Origin: Owenia fusiformis
Taxonomy: Eukaryota; Annelida; Polychaeta; Sabellida; Oweniidae
DNA: 64,000 nucleotides
Reading direction: 5' to 3'
NCBI GenBank assembly: GCA_903813345.2
Contig: CAIIXF020000012.1
Location: 31,027,001-31,091,000, forward strand
Shown: positions 36,864-49,800 of the stretch, piece by piece
Position numbering within the stretch: the stretch's first letter is position 1
Layout: every line of letters starts with the position of its first letter
Notes under the pieces: generated by a model
What the model was told of the DNA's origin: nothing
Seen by the model: only the letters and a program-made list of their open reading frames with translations
Database searches by the model: none
Made by a program: the position numbers and the translations under genes

Positions 36864-38512
36864 CCAGTCAAGTCGAGTAACCGAATCCATTCTCAACAAA
36901 GCGTCCTCGAAATAAGTATGTTTGAGTTCGGGATGATAAAAGTACGATAAGATATACAGCTCCTTAACAAACTCCTTTGGGAACAAGATATAGAATCAAA
37001 TGCATATTCTTAATATCTACTCCCTGACACATGCCAACGAACGTTACATAGGTAAATATCTCTCTTCAGGTGCCATTTTTTATAATTGAAAAACAAAATT
37101 GAACATTTTGCATTTCTAAATTGATAAGTTTCTTGGAATACAACTTGGCCGTTAACGATTTAATTTAAGTCATTAATAATATTTCCCTTAGTGATCCAAT
37201 GCTAAATAGATAGTAACTGGGTCCATCTTTTGCGGCAACCTTGTTTTCATGACTTTTAAACATGTGTCGACAATTATATAGGAAATTTCAATTCCAAATG
37301 TAAGCGTGTCAACTCCTGTTTTTGCACAATATTTAGCCTTTCATAATGATAGATCGCCAAAATCTGAATGCACTTCTCAATGAGGCGATATGTTTTTAAA
37401 TTTATAGACGTAAGCTATAAACTCAAACAAAAATTCAAACCTATCGCTATCATTTTGATTACACAAGACGAAATTTCCACTCCCGGGGAGCACTTTGGTA
37501 ACACCCTGAAGGAGGATTCTTGAAAAATCGTTCGAATTTTCACAAAAGGTTCACGCAATTTTATTATTTAAATTACAATGAAAAATTAAATTCACCAGGT
37601 TATATGATAAACCGTTTCGAGAATTGACGAATTGAGTTAACTGTGGATATTTATATAAATGTAAGTCGGCATGTATTCGACAGTTAATGTACACACATGG
37701 TGTTTGCATCAACGGTTGACTTAACTAATTGAATTAGTGACTATCATATTTGGCTTTCAAAAATTAAGTTGGAAGTAAGAGTGGTAGGAGATAAACGATA
37801 ACGTCAATCACATCCAAATATCCGAACGGCGTCAAGTATTAACAATACACTTTTCAAACAAGGCAAGGTTCTGTGATCCAGCAATGTGCATTCCAAAAGA
37901 AATTAACAAATAGAAACAAATTTCATTGAGTAGGATATTACATTCGAAATCACAACTTTCAAAATGTTTGTTTTAACCGAGAATTGTTAGAACTTGAAAC
38001 ATGTTGTTAGTTTTTCAAACCACATATCTTCATTTACGTTCTTTGACAAGGATGAATACATTTGATAACATGATTTACTTGATTATTCTTCAAAACTACC
38101 CTTGAAATATAAGTATGTAGAATTATACAGTGTAAATTGACACACGTTTGTTTGCTCCATATCATGAAAAAATAAATGCAGAACCACCTTTCAATATTTG
38201 AAAACAGAAAGTTCATTTTGTATGTAAACAAGAAAAAATACATTTATGCTTGGTTCATAATGGGAATGACAAATAACACACATCTTTTGAAGTGGGGGTA
38301 TACAGGAACATAGTGGAAATTCAGAAAAGGCCATATCACCAAGCTTGCTTCACCAATATGTAACAGAACATCACAATTATCATTTACACGTTTGCTGATA
38401 GGTTTATTGAAAATAATTAACCGGAGGTTTACTTCAATTGTGGCACCATTCTCACTAAATATTGATGAACATATGGATATCAAATGTTGACTAAGTTACT
38501 TGACTTGACTGG
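36864..38512. mobile_element. TIR DNA element (CAGTCAAGTCGAGTAAC), copy A
   Basis: The left end is CCAGTCAAGTCGAGTAAC and the right end GTTACTTGACTTGACTGG. The flanks show TACGTA and TACGTG, a possible short duplication. It shares long colinear blocks with copy B, for example 37060-37540 with 43760-44200 and 37860-38510 with 44230-44870 plus 45405-45477. No intact transposase is recognised. A short conserved peptide island (PKEFVKE, HPELKH) near the left end is broken here. Confidence 0.85.
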
Positions 38513-38519
38513 TACGTGT

Positions 38520-38830
38520 ATATCTTATTCTAGAAATGAAAGATAAATACACTTTGTCTCTTGTCTGCCAAATAGATTTTTTATCTTTATTAATCTGGAA
38601 AACTAAAAGAACTCCACAAAATTATCTTCGAATTATACATTGAATCCGCCTGAAACTTTTTTCTAGAGGAAAAACAGTGAGACTACAGAAATGAGACAAA
38701 CCCATAACTTACATCTACATGTAATCTAAATAATCTGTCATTTTGCTGTCAACCAAAACACTGATAAAAACATAAACGCTTTTGACATTGGAAAGTTATA
38801 TGTACTACTATTCATATTAACTGATTTTGG
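38520..38830. other. No gene seen
   Basis: AT-rich spacer between element A and the LINE. Confidence 0.4.
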
Positions 38831-38832
38831 AA

Positions 38833-40310
38833 GATGATAGAAAATGTTCTTAATGTATATATATGTGGCCAAGATACCATTGAATATGCTTCAAAATATA
38901 AATATCTGGGTATATGGCTAGAGGAACACTTAGATGCCAAAATCATCGCAAGTGAAATTGCCAAATCAGCTTCAAGAGCCCTGGGAGTAATTACAACTAA
39001 AGCAAAAGCTACTGGTGGAATGGACTTCAAAGTGTTTAACAAGCTATATGACTCCCTGGTACAACCAGTGATCAACTACGGCAGTGCTGTTGTTGGCCTT
39101 AGGGAACATAGATGCCTAAATAATATACAAAATCGAGCTGGTAAATCATTCCTTGGTGTAAGTCCAAAAACCAACAATGAAGCAGTTCGCGGTGACCTTG
39201 GGTGGAGCCCTCTGGTGGATAAAACAAGATTGGAATGTGCCCGCCAGTACCTGAGATTACACAATATGGACCATAATAGATTGAACTATAAAGTGCATGT
39301 TTGGTCATTAAAACAAAAAAGAAGTTGGGACTATCATACTAAAACAATGTTGTCAAACAATGGTATTTCCACTGATAATAATATTTCCTTACATGTAAAA
39401 ACAACAATACAACTTTTAAAGAACTGTTTCAATTCGAAAGATCCTTTCTTGAAAAACATCTGGAACGATAAAAATAATGTGCAAAATGGAAATAAGCTTC
39501 GAACTTATAGAATGTTCAAATATGGAGTTGTAACTGAATCTTATGTATCTGATTATATTCCAAGACATCATAGAAGTATGCTTGCCAAACTGAGAACAGG
39601 TAGTCTCCCACTTAACATTGAGACTGGTAGATGGTCAAACATAGCATTGCAAGATCGAACTTGTAAATTATGTGAAAGTAACACTATTGAAGATGAATTG
39701 CACTTTGCCATTCAATGTAAACATTACTCCAGCCTCAGATCACACTTTTATGAAACTGTTACAAACATTTTGACGCCACATATAAAAACAAATAATGACA
39801 ATGATTTACTTCTATTTATTAGTCTCATGCATTCAAAATCAATTCAAAGGCAATGGGCTGCTCTCTTGCATAACATGTTTGTAAAGAGACAATTTGACCT
39901 TGAAAGGCTGACTGAAACATAATTATTTGTAATGTCCTAATGTATGTTTCACCATAGTCATTCGATTGAGTGCCTCATTACTTTTATACTATAATTTAAC
40001 TAGTCAATTTAAAGAGGCAATATGTTACATGTTAACTCTTTCTATTTATTATGTATATGAATTTATAATTATCAAACCTGTGCAATACTTGGGATAAATT
40101 GTTTTATTATACATTACTGATACGCATTGTCTACAGTCTGACAGTATATGCTTAATGTTCTTGCGATAATAATTTGGAAGTTAGTGACCAGTGTCTCATA
40201 AGCCGACATCGGCTGGTGGTATTTTAACTATGTTCTTATATATGTATTAATTGTATCATACCAGTGACACTTAAATAAAATATTTTAAACTTAAACTATA
40301 TGTTTATACT
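38833..40310 (+). mobile_element. LINE, 5'-truncated, with intact C-terminal frame
   Basis: A 362-codon frame from 38834 to the stop at 39922 begins in the RT thumb (KYKYLGIWLEEHLDAK, VINYGSAVVGL) and ends with the C-terminal knuckle (CKLCESNTIEDELHFAIQC). The sequence SMLAKLRTGSLPLNIETGRW matches the fragment at 31500. The catalytic palm is absent, so this copy cannot be active. The 3' UTR carries GTGTCTCATAAGCCGACATC, forming a hairpin with GGCTG, then GTGACACTTAAATAAA. Confidence 0.88.
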
Positions 40311-40760
40311 ATCGAACTACATTCTTCCCTTTTAAATGAAAAATGAAATGAACAAATATGATGTAAAAAGAGAATTGACATTGATTTTACGTATTAAATA
40401 CTGATATGTTCCTTCGATCATTACATTTGTCACTATGGACATTATGATTGAAAAGAGAAAATAGCTATATTGACAAAACCTTTTTTACTGAAGAATTAGG
40501 ATTTTTATGTATTTACCCCTTTCTTACCCCCAACTTACCTCGTTTTGGTGGATTTAAAAAGTACCATTTATATGAAATTATCTTCTGAAATTCGTATGGG
40601 ATCATTCGGAAGAGTTCCATTTTGGTCTTAAGAACACCAGACTTGTCATTCAAATAAGATAATGGATCTGGCTTTAGTCATTCTGAAAGAAAAGCAGTGA
40701 TTAGTAACGAACGGAGTAAGGCTAGACAAGCACTGTACTGTATCAATAGCATCTTATAAG
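40310..40760. other. No gene seen
   Basis: AT-rich spacer with no coding or repeat signal that I recognise. Confidence 0.4.
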
Positions 40761-40764
40761 ATGC

Positions 40765-41420
40765 CTATGGACAACTTATCCCCTAAATAACTCATCCCCT
40801 GGATATTTAACCCCCTAGACAACTCATCCTTTATCACATGAAGCCAAATGAAGTGTTTCTGGAAAAGAAATATTTAACAAATACACCTTGTATCATTCTG
40901 AATATTATTTTTCACACAAATAAATTAGTCAAACGGTGCCATTAAAACTTTCTTCTCTTGTCCTTCTATTACATGACCTAATATTTCATGACAAAAAAAG
41001 TTTTCTTTCTGCATAATTTTAAGATGAACTTCAGTAGCTTCATCGGTGAATACTGTGAAAAAATAATATTTGAATTAAAGTATATTTGAACTATGAACAA
41101 AAAACATATTATGACATCAAAGGAGCTTCTTCAATCGGACCCTTCAACCAATATAATACAATATAGAAATTGTATCTTAAAAGTAAATAAAAAAGTAAAT
41201 ATTTACAAAACAAATTACAGATTAATTGGTTGATTATCTCATTGACAATATCATAATTTTTTAAACAATTTTCCAGATTTCCCCTCCAGAAAGATTTTGT
41301 TCACTTGTACTCCATTCGATTATGCTTTTTACCGAATCAGATCTCCTCAGTAACAAAATGTCCTTGAAGGTGCGATTTCCCTTTTCGATATTTCACCAGT
41401 TGTAGGCAGATTTCCAACAA
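40765..41420. repeat. Repeat homologous to 58190-58960, with short CCCCTAGACAACTCAT array
   Basis: A few units of the 16-17 bp minisatellite (ACAACTTATCCCCTAAAT, AACCCCCTAGACAACTCATC) are followed by TTTATCACATGAAGCCAAAT and about 550 bp colinear with 58375-58960. Confidence 0.8.
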
Positions 41421-41890
41421 CATTTTTATCACTAACGTGTGTCAGTATCATATGTCTAAGAAAATATACATTAGACAACACGGTCATCAATTTAATACCT
41501 CACTTTTGATACATAAACGGAACTTCAAAATCGGCCTTGACTTCTAACTCTCCATTTACATAACAATAGACAGTGGCGTAGCCAGCAATTGGTGACCAGG
41601 GGTTCGATTTTTATGTTATCCACAAATCTCCCCCTTCATCGGTGTACCTCACATAAAGAGTTCATTCACAGATATGTCAAATTCTGAAACATACAATTCC
41701 CACACTTTTAGCTGACTTTTGAAAAGATTCCAAATCAAATGAATTTTATTTGCTATTTCATTTTGTTATAGAGGAGTTCATAATGACCTCATTAACTTAC
41801 AGTTACTTACTGATCAATAGCAAATATTTTTGAAGAATCTAATATTTATTTAATCGTGGCGCACAGTGACAGTTGACAAATAGTATTGTA
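41420..41890. other. No gene seen
   Basis: AT-rich spacer before TIR element copy B. Confidence 0.4.
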
Positions 41891-42489
41891 GTACAGTCAA
41901 GTCGAGTAACTAAGTCAACATTCGAAAATAAAAATCTCAAAAATCGTACATCTTTGATTTCCAAAATAATTTGTGAGGTGGTTATTTAGATGATAATACA
42001 CATTTTTATGTATTGATTTTGAGTACACCTCCAATCCATTCTCAACAAAGCGTTCTCGAAATAAGTATTCGAAATGTTTGAGTTCGGGATGATGGGTTCT
42101 GTACATTAAGATATACCGCTCCTTAACAAATTCCTTTGGGAACAAGATATAGAATCAAAAGCATATTCTTCTTATTTACTCCCCGACACATGCCAACGAA
42201 TGTTACATAAGTAAATATCTCCGTTTTGAATAATTTTGTAAACGTTGTTCTCTACGTATGGTGTATTTATTGCATCAATATTCTTAACATTAATATCTTC
42301 GGTTTTTACCCCACGGAGTAAGTTAAACCGAACATAAACAAAACCAGTTACTACAAATGGTACCTACTATCCCACATATAATTGACTGTCTTACACAACA
42401 AATATGTAAGATGCTTCAAAAGTGTATTCGACCCGATCAAATTTGATAGTATTTAAATATGTGCGATGCCAAGTACCATTCGTATTGGG

Positions 42490-43420
42490 TAAACATATTC
42501 ATTTGTGCTAAACATATTCATTTGTGGGGTAAGTCACGTGACTTACCGAATGATTTTATATAAACCATTGTTCACTGTTTTGATGTGGGGTAAGTCACGT
42601 GACTTCGACCATGTGACTTGCGCCATCTATATATTCAAAGAGCTCTGGTGTGATTCTCCAATCGCGAAAACGTATCTTCTATTAAGAAAGGATCGCTTAT
42701 GTAGCCTCATGCCTGTTGTAATGATCTAATAACTTCTCAATTTCTTCTATGAATTGTGAATATGAATCGTATTCAAATTCTTTTTCCTCGCTTGTTTCAT
42801 CCATTTTGAAATTTCTACGTCACTGGTCACGTGATTTACCGAATGGTTTTATGCTACGGGTTAACCCAACTAATTGTTATAACATGCGTATTCCCATACA
42901 AACGATCTGTCTTCAAGAGAAAACTAAGATTTGTGGACATGTTTTGCTATCATTGCATCATATCCCAGTATGTCCTCTATCAGTCAAAAAAGTTTGAATC
43001 AAAACTCCCCACGAAAATCAAAAGATCTCACCTGTTGAAGACGCCATCTATAGAAAATGTCAAAAAATGTCATTCTGATTTTGACAGATGGAGGCAGGTC
43101 AAAAAGGTCAAATTTTTTAAAGAAAATGCACCTTAATCACATCAAATCATGTCTCAGAGTTGGTCCACACATACACTTTTTCATTCATGTACTTACCAAA
43201 ATCCAACCACTGGTGATGCTAATGTAATTACAATAATTGGACTATATTTTTGTTTTTATAATGCCATCTATTCGTCTTCCCACTCGGCGGAAGAATCTAA
43301 TGGTTGTGTGTCTCCTACATGCATGTGTCATTTATGTGGGGTAAGTCACGTGACTTATCCCACATAATTTTATGCGAAACATGTCATTAATTATATTGGG
43401 TAAGTCACTATATGTCCGTG
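42490..43420. repeat. GTAAGTCACGTGACTTAC palindromes inside copy B
   Basis: The palindrome GGGTAAGTCACGTGACTTAC or its half occurs at about 42530, 42595, 42825 (degenerate), 43337 and 43398. The spacing suggests a foldback element of about 0.9 kb with repeated ends. It contains perfect E-box CACGTG sites. Confidence 0.7.
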
Positions 43421-44873
43421 CTATTTTGTACTCTATGATTGTTCGGTAAATGAACATTGTTTGGTTCTAAAGTGTATTTGTATTTGATGCGTGTTCTAAA
43501 TATATGTGTCAACTGTCTTTGTTCGTGTGTGTACATGGACTTAAATATGTGATATTTTACCAAACACTGAGTAACATAAACCGCATATACAAGTGCATTT
43601 ACCGCATATATAGGTACATAAATCAAATATAAATGTGTAAAAACAAACAAATTTATTACGTGTTTCGAATCATTTTAATAGAGTGGAATATCGAATGGTT
43701 GTAATCAAATACAAAAGTGTGAAAATTGAATAAAGATGCAGAAAAAATTCTACTCTACAGGTGCCATTTTTTATAATTGAAAAACAAAATTGAACATTTT
43801 GCATTTCTAAATTGATAAGTTTCTTGGAATACAACTTAACCTTTAACGATTTAAGTCATTAATAATATTTCCCTTAGTTATCTCAATGTTTTATGTTCAA
43901 CCTTGTTTTCATGACTTTAAAGCATGAGTGGACAATTATGTAGGAAATTTCAATTCCAAATGTAAGCGTGTCAACTCCTGTTTTTTCACAACATTTAGCC
44001 TTTTATAATGATAGATCGCCAAAATCTGCATGTACCTCTCAATGAGGCGATATGTTTTTAAATTTATTGTAAGCTATAAACTCAAACAAAAATTCAAACC
44101 ACCCGCTATTATTTTGATTGCACAAGACGAATTTTTCACCCCCGGGGAGCACGTTGGTAACACTTTGAAGGAGGATTTTTGAAAAATCGTTCGAATCACG
44201 AAAACGTCAAGCACATCCAAATATTAACACCTTTCGTGCATCTCGAACAAGGCAAGGTTCTGTGATCCAGCAATGTGTATTCCAAAAGAAAAAATTCACA
44301 AATATCATGGGCTTTCAATTAGAGTTGAAAGCCCATGCAAATATCAACAAATTTCATTGAGTAGGAGATTACATTCGAAATCACAACTTTCAAAATATTT
44401 GTTTTAACTAAGAATTGTAAGAACTTGAAACATGTTGTTAGCTTTTCAAACCGAATATCCTCATTTACGTTCTTTGACAAGGATGAATCCATTTGAAAAC
44501 ATGGATTTTCTTGATTATTCTTCAAAACAATCCTTGGAATATAAGTATGCAGGATATTACAGTGTAAATTGACACTCATTTGTTTGCTCCATATCATGTA
44601 AAAATAAATGCAGTACCATCTTTCAATATTCGAAAACAGAAAGTTCATTCTGTATGTAAACAAGAAAAAATACATTTATGGTTGGTTCAATATGAAAAAT
44701 GACAAATAACATACATCTTTTGAAGTAGGGGTATACAGGAACATAGTGGAAATTCAGAAATTTAGGCCATATTCCCAAGATTGCTTCACCAATATTTAAC
44801 TGAACATCAAACTTATCATTTACACGTTTGCTAATAGGTTTATTGAAAATAATTAACCAGAGGTTTACTTTAA

Positions 44874-45405
44874 AGTGACTCTCTTAGACTTCAGAGGCCA
44901 AAATTGGGGATTTCAAAAATACTTTTCAAGAAAATAGTCTTACCTTTCTATTAGGATGGGTTCAGGTGCCAAAAATAGCTGATCCATGAATATATATCAT
45001 TTTGAAAATTGGAAGTAAGAATTTTGTTTTGGAGGCCATGTTTTTTTGACAGTCATGACAGGAAATAGATTCTCAAAATGAAAACTGGATTAACAGCATT
45101 AATTCTGAATTTGGCTTAGAATACTTACTCAGATATGCATTCTTATATTATTAGCATTATTATTGACTACTATTTAATAATTGTCTTGTCGAGGAAAAAC
45201 ATTTTTCTGAAATTAAGAATAAATACTAAAAAATGCACCTAATAAGTTGAGCCCGGCCATGGCATATCATGTTTTCTTTTTTTCTTTTTTTTCTTTATTT
45301 CTGAGCCACAATATTTTCTCTATCTCATTTTTTATAGCACAGTGTCATATTTATTACTTTTTGGGGTTTTTAAAATATAGGTAAAATGTCTATGTGTGGC
45401 TTTAA
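44874..45405. mobile_element. Insertion of about 530 bp inside copy B, with empty site in copy A
   Basis: In copy A, GGTTTACTTCAATTGTGGCA is uninterrupted. In copy B the same sequence is split, with CTTTAA on both sides (44868..44873 and 45400..45405). The interior has a TTTTTTTCTTTATTTC tract but no ORF. The TTAA core recalls piggyBac-type targets, but the ends do not let me assign it. Confidence 0.82.
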
Positions 45406-45519
45406 TTGTGGCACCATTCTTAGTAAATATTGATGAAAATACGAATATCAAATGTTGACTAAGTTACTTGACTTGACCGATTAATGGAATGAAACATAGT
45501 CTGAAATTCAAAAAGACCA

Positions 45520-45960
45520 AATTGAAATAACAATATTTATTCCATAGTTAGCATGATATTCATAGGATAACATGTGAAAATAAAAACGGTATTTTTGTAA
45601 TCAGTGGTAAAATATGATATTTTTGACAAATTTTCACTTAACCATAACATACGTTTTTTTAACCATGACATACGACGTCGTATGCGATGGTTTATTGATT
45701 TTTGCTACTTCAGACTCAAAACGAGGCCAAGTGTCAACATCGCCGGATCGTTTGGAAATTAGAATTAAATAACTTAATTTCCGACGATTCTGATGATGAC
45801 TTTAACTATGAAATAAAAAGAACATCCTATGATTTACTCGTGATATGATTTTAATCCACTCATGGATATTAATATCTGCACTCTCTCGCTACGCTCGCTC
45901 GTGCAGATATCATATCCATTCGTGGATAAAAATCATATCACTCATAAATTATAGGATATC
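45520..45960 (+). repeat. Dispersed repeat, CATACGACGTCGTATG family, copy 2
   Basis: Inverted relative to 30290-30560. It carries the palindrome CATACGACGTCGTATG and a hairpin, ATCTGCAC...GTGCAGAT, around TCTCGCTACGCTCGCTC at about 45890. Confidence 0.75.
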
Positions 45961-45964
45961 CTAT

Positions 45965-46310
45965 ATATCCACTGTGCTCTGTCTGTAGGCTCTAACATTA
46001 AACATTTCTTTTAAATGTTAATGCCTTGCAACAAAGAACAACTAATGCTGAAAAAACTATTTGTTCTTTTTTTGAATTGAATTGAAAATAAAAAATAAAA
46101 CATTCCATTCTCTATCACCGTTCCGTTTTTTATCATAAATGACGAGAATCATGAACGTTTTGAGAAATGAAAACATTTTAGATGAACTTGTGAATCATTA
46201 TAAACTTTAATGAGAAATGAACATTTTATTATCTTATTAAAGAATGTTGTCAAATCCTTTTTAGACACACGATTTGAAACTTGTGCAAGGCTAATACTCT
46301 CGTCTTTCTG
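45965..46310. other. No gene seen
   Basis: AT-rich spacer with no recognised signal. Confidence 0.4.
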
Positions 46311-46314
46311 GCAT

Positions 46315-46520
46315 ATACTCTCCCCTCCAGAGGTTTGGCAACCTTAGCTCCCTGTGTCTGAACTTTTATTTACATAACTTGCGAGGAAAATGCTTAATAT
46401 TGATAGAAATGTAACTTGACTACATTTCCAATGCCGCAAATTTTTCCATTTTTTCTTCTAAATTTGATGAATTTTTGAAAATCGTCATTCCTACGTAAAC
46501 CAAGGGGAACCAATGGGCTT
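46315..46520. mobile_element. Single arm of the ACTCCCCTCCATAAGTTTGG foldback family
   Basis: ACTCTCCCCTCCAGAGGTTT through CCAAGGGGAACCAATGGG matches one arm of the element at 55821-56702. Confidence 0.7.
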
Positions 46521-46863
46521 TATATTTGATTAGTAGATAATTAAAAAGCGGTAAAATCATTCAAAAGAGGCTTTTCAAAAATATTGTAAAAGGCCAAATA
46601 CTTCTAAAAGAAGAAGAGTCGTGGAAACATCGAGTCCAAGCAAACTCAAACCTTGTTATATTTCAACATATTCATCGAAATATTAAACCGTGTTTCGCAT
46701 GGCAAATAGGTCTTAAGTTTCCAAAATACAAGTGGTCACTTGGTAACCTCATTAACCTGGCCACAGATCCAAGTTATAAAATGTATCGTTGTAACAGTTG
46801 CCACAGGTTATGTGAACGTATCATTTTGCATTCTTTGCGTATTTTTCGATGCATAGGAATGAT

Positions 46864-49800
46864 AGACAGGTTCCAATTCTAATAATTCAAGTTTTTGAGG
46901 CATTTTTTAGAAAAAGCAACAGACCTATTTTTACTCGATCAGTTTTTCATGCTGATAAAGATATTAAAAGATGACAGCTCAACGGGGTGGTCACGACACT
47001 GAATTTTGGCATTTTTACCCCCCTAGGAAAATATTCTAGGGGGTACTATGAAACTAGTTCATAACTCAAAGGATATATGAGCTATTGTTCTGAGTTGTAC
47101 ACCATACATTGCTAGTACAAATATGAATACTATCCTAAAGTTATAGGTTGATACCCTTATTGGTCTCAGAAAAAATACAATAAACAGGAAAAAGATACGC
47201 AATTTTTGTCTTGCCAATTTTATATTTGTAGCTTCAAGCAAAATATGACAGCTTTGACAGCTCATAGTAGTATTCTAAAAACATTTCCAAGCTATGTGCG
47301 GTATTGTAATACATCTATTTTAGTTATGAAGTACTATTTGTAATTTTAATATGACTTTATAGTGCCCTACCCCTGGAAATTGAAGAAAGTGGATGTGGTG
47401 AATTTTAACATTTTGCAGCATTAAGTTAGAAACATGTATTGATATTGACACCAAATCAATAAATTCATACCATCATCAAATGTTAGGTGACATTCTAATT
47501 CATTTATCACTAGAATATAGGACTTAAGATATTTCATATGTAAGTTTTCAATTTAGTACATGTATCATAATGAAATCTAGTGTAATTACATACTAGAGAG
47601 GACATTGACATAAAGTCTAAACATTATAATCATCAATTGATCTCATTTGAGTAACTAGACTATGGTGGTCATCATGCACAAGTAATGTACTACAGTGCCC
47701 CATGTACTAGGGCACAAGTCATTTGAGCCATATATACCTCCTGGTATATACCTACAATTACAACATTGAACCCATTCAGAAGGGTCATTTACAATGTGCA
47801 AAACATGGCAAAAGTTCGTAAAACTGTTAGTTTTCATCATCTGACCATATAGCAGAGTCCTCATTAAGCCATGATGCATCACAGCCAGATGTTAGAAAAG
47901 TAGCTTAGAATCTTTTTTATTAACCAAAGATGACTTTCCCAGCGATGGTGCCTCACACTTGTATAACTTAGTGTAACTTATTTATTATTATTTGGGAGAA
48001 TTTGAACATTTCCCCCATTTTACACTTTGAATTTTAAACAACATTACCAATTAATAATATATTGTGGATCTTTTGGGAGATATTATATTTGATATTGTAA
48101 GAAATACATTGGTAGGTCAACTGTACATGTTGCTTTCAATTTTGTTTACTCTATATAGATCTGATTCTGCATTTAAATACCAAGACTTCAGTTTACTTCA
48201 ACTGTCATGACTAAAGCATTTGATAGTATTTACATAATAATGTTATAAAGGAGCATGTAGGTTATCGCAAACAACTTCAGACAATGGTCCTTTTTCCATA
48301 TAGCTTTGAAATCTCGTTAAGGTCTTGTTTTTAATGAGATTTTAGGAGATCTGCATTTTTAACCATTAAAAACCAACGTTTTCTTCCATCTGATGGCATA
48401 TTTGAATTCTGTGAGTAATTCTTTATCAAAACAACTTTGATTTGCACTGTTATTTACCATTATTCAAATTCTAATGATTTCCTGGTTGTCTAAAAAAGGT
48501 CGGGCTAAATCCCCATTGACACAATGCTGAAAAACCTTTAAAAGTTCATTTACTCTTACAAGGATCACAATTTTAATGTGAAATCACAATCCACATGTCA
48601 ATAAGATCATATAGTTACATTCCAATGATGTTTTAAGTTGATCCAAATGGAATTACTTCTTAAATCAAGAAATTAAGTGACTCTGGCAATACATTTACAT
48701 GTATTCTAGCCCTACCCAAGCTCTACCAATACCAATGATGCAATCTATTTTTCATTAATATGGAAAAAGGTCAAGTCTTACTTGAATTATGAATATTTTC
48801 TGACCATGAACATGGATATATCTTTTAGATCTATTCATTATCTTCAAGAAAAGTAAATATAATGATTAATCAGACCTAAGTGATATTAAAGGGAATGGCC
48901 CAATCAACATACTTTTTACTAAAAATGATGACCTAGTTTTTACCAAAGATGCAACCTTTAATTATATTGTTGAATGCATAATTAGAATATGCTTTGAGAC
49001 ATGTTCTATTTCCTAAGAGGAAAAGTGGATTGCTCTGGGGACTTTAAAGACACTGAATTTAGATGACCAAAATGAACTGAAACCAATGGATAGCATGAAT
49101 TTTCCAAATGGGAAATAACATGGGGAACACTAATCATAGGGGAATTAAGTTTTCTTTTCAAGAGCTATTTGATACATTAAAATAAAGAATAGTAATGCAT
49201 TAAACATTGTTAAAATGATTGCATTTTTGGTGAAAATGAACAACTTTGAAAAAAGATATTGATGGGTTGATTGCTAGTGAAATATCTCCGAGTCCGATTG
49301 ACTTTATTATCCCTGTATACCTGTTTTCATGGTCAGGAAATAGTTATAATCAAAGATTTAACTGTCTGAAATTGTTTGTGATAACTTACCTGAACCTTTG
49401 CAGGTCAAATCAGGAGTGACACAATTTATTTCCACCAAATTTTTGACATGTCTTCAAATACGATAGTATTTTCTTCATAAGATAAGAGTGTCACTTGTGA
49501 AATTTGTTGATTGACCTGAGATCGTATCATATCTTTATGACATAGAAGCGAAATAGGTTTTGGGGAGGGGTACAATTAGGTTAAAAAATTCACCTGATTC
49601 AGACTATCCTTAAATGAGCACTGATTAATCCGAGAGCATAACTTTTCCAAAATATGTTAGTGTTATCTTTGGACCACTCACATTAATGTTTCGTCTAATC
49701 TTCCCTCAGAGTTTCCTCACAATTGTCCAAATCTTAGGCCATATTTGTTGAGATATATGAATGTTCATTATTAAAATCTTGCCTTCCTTTGCAGTTGGAG

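Larger units (their letters stand above)
41894..45477. mobile_element. TIR DNA element (CAGTCAAGTCGAGTAAC), copy B
   Basis: The left end is CAGTCAAGTCGAGTAACTAA and the right end TTAGTTACTTGACTTGAC-like (AAGTTACTTGACTTGAC). It is longer than copy A because of material at about 42222-43750 and an insertion at 44874-45405. On the minus strand, 41915..42145 reads PKEFVKERYILMYRTHHPEL with LFRERFVENG; pieces of the same peptide occur out of frame in copy A. This could be a transposase remnant, but the family is not recognised. Confidence 0.85.

Noticed and set aside
38034-44675. Similar minus-strand ORFs at 38034-38243 and 44319-44675
   Set aside because: They are similar because the two TIR-element copies are similar DNA; no ATG-to-domain structure supports coding.
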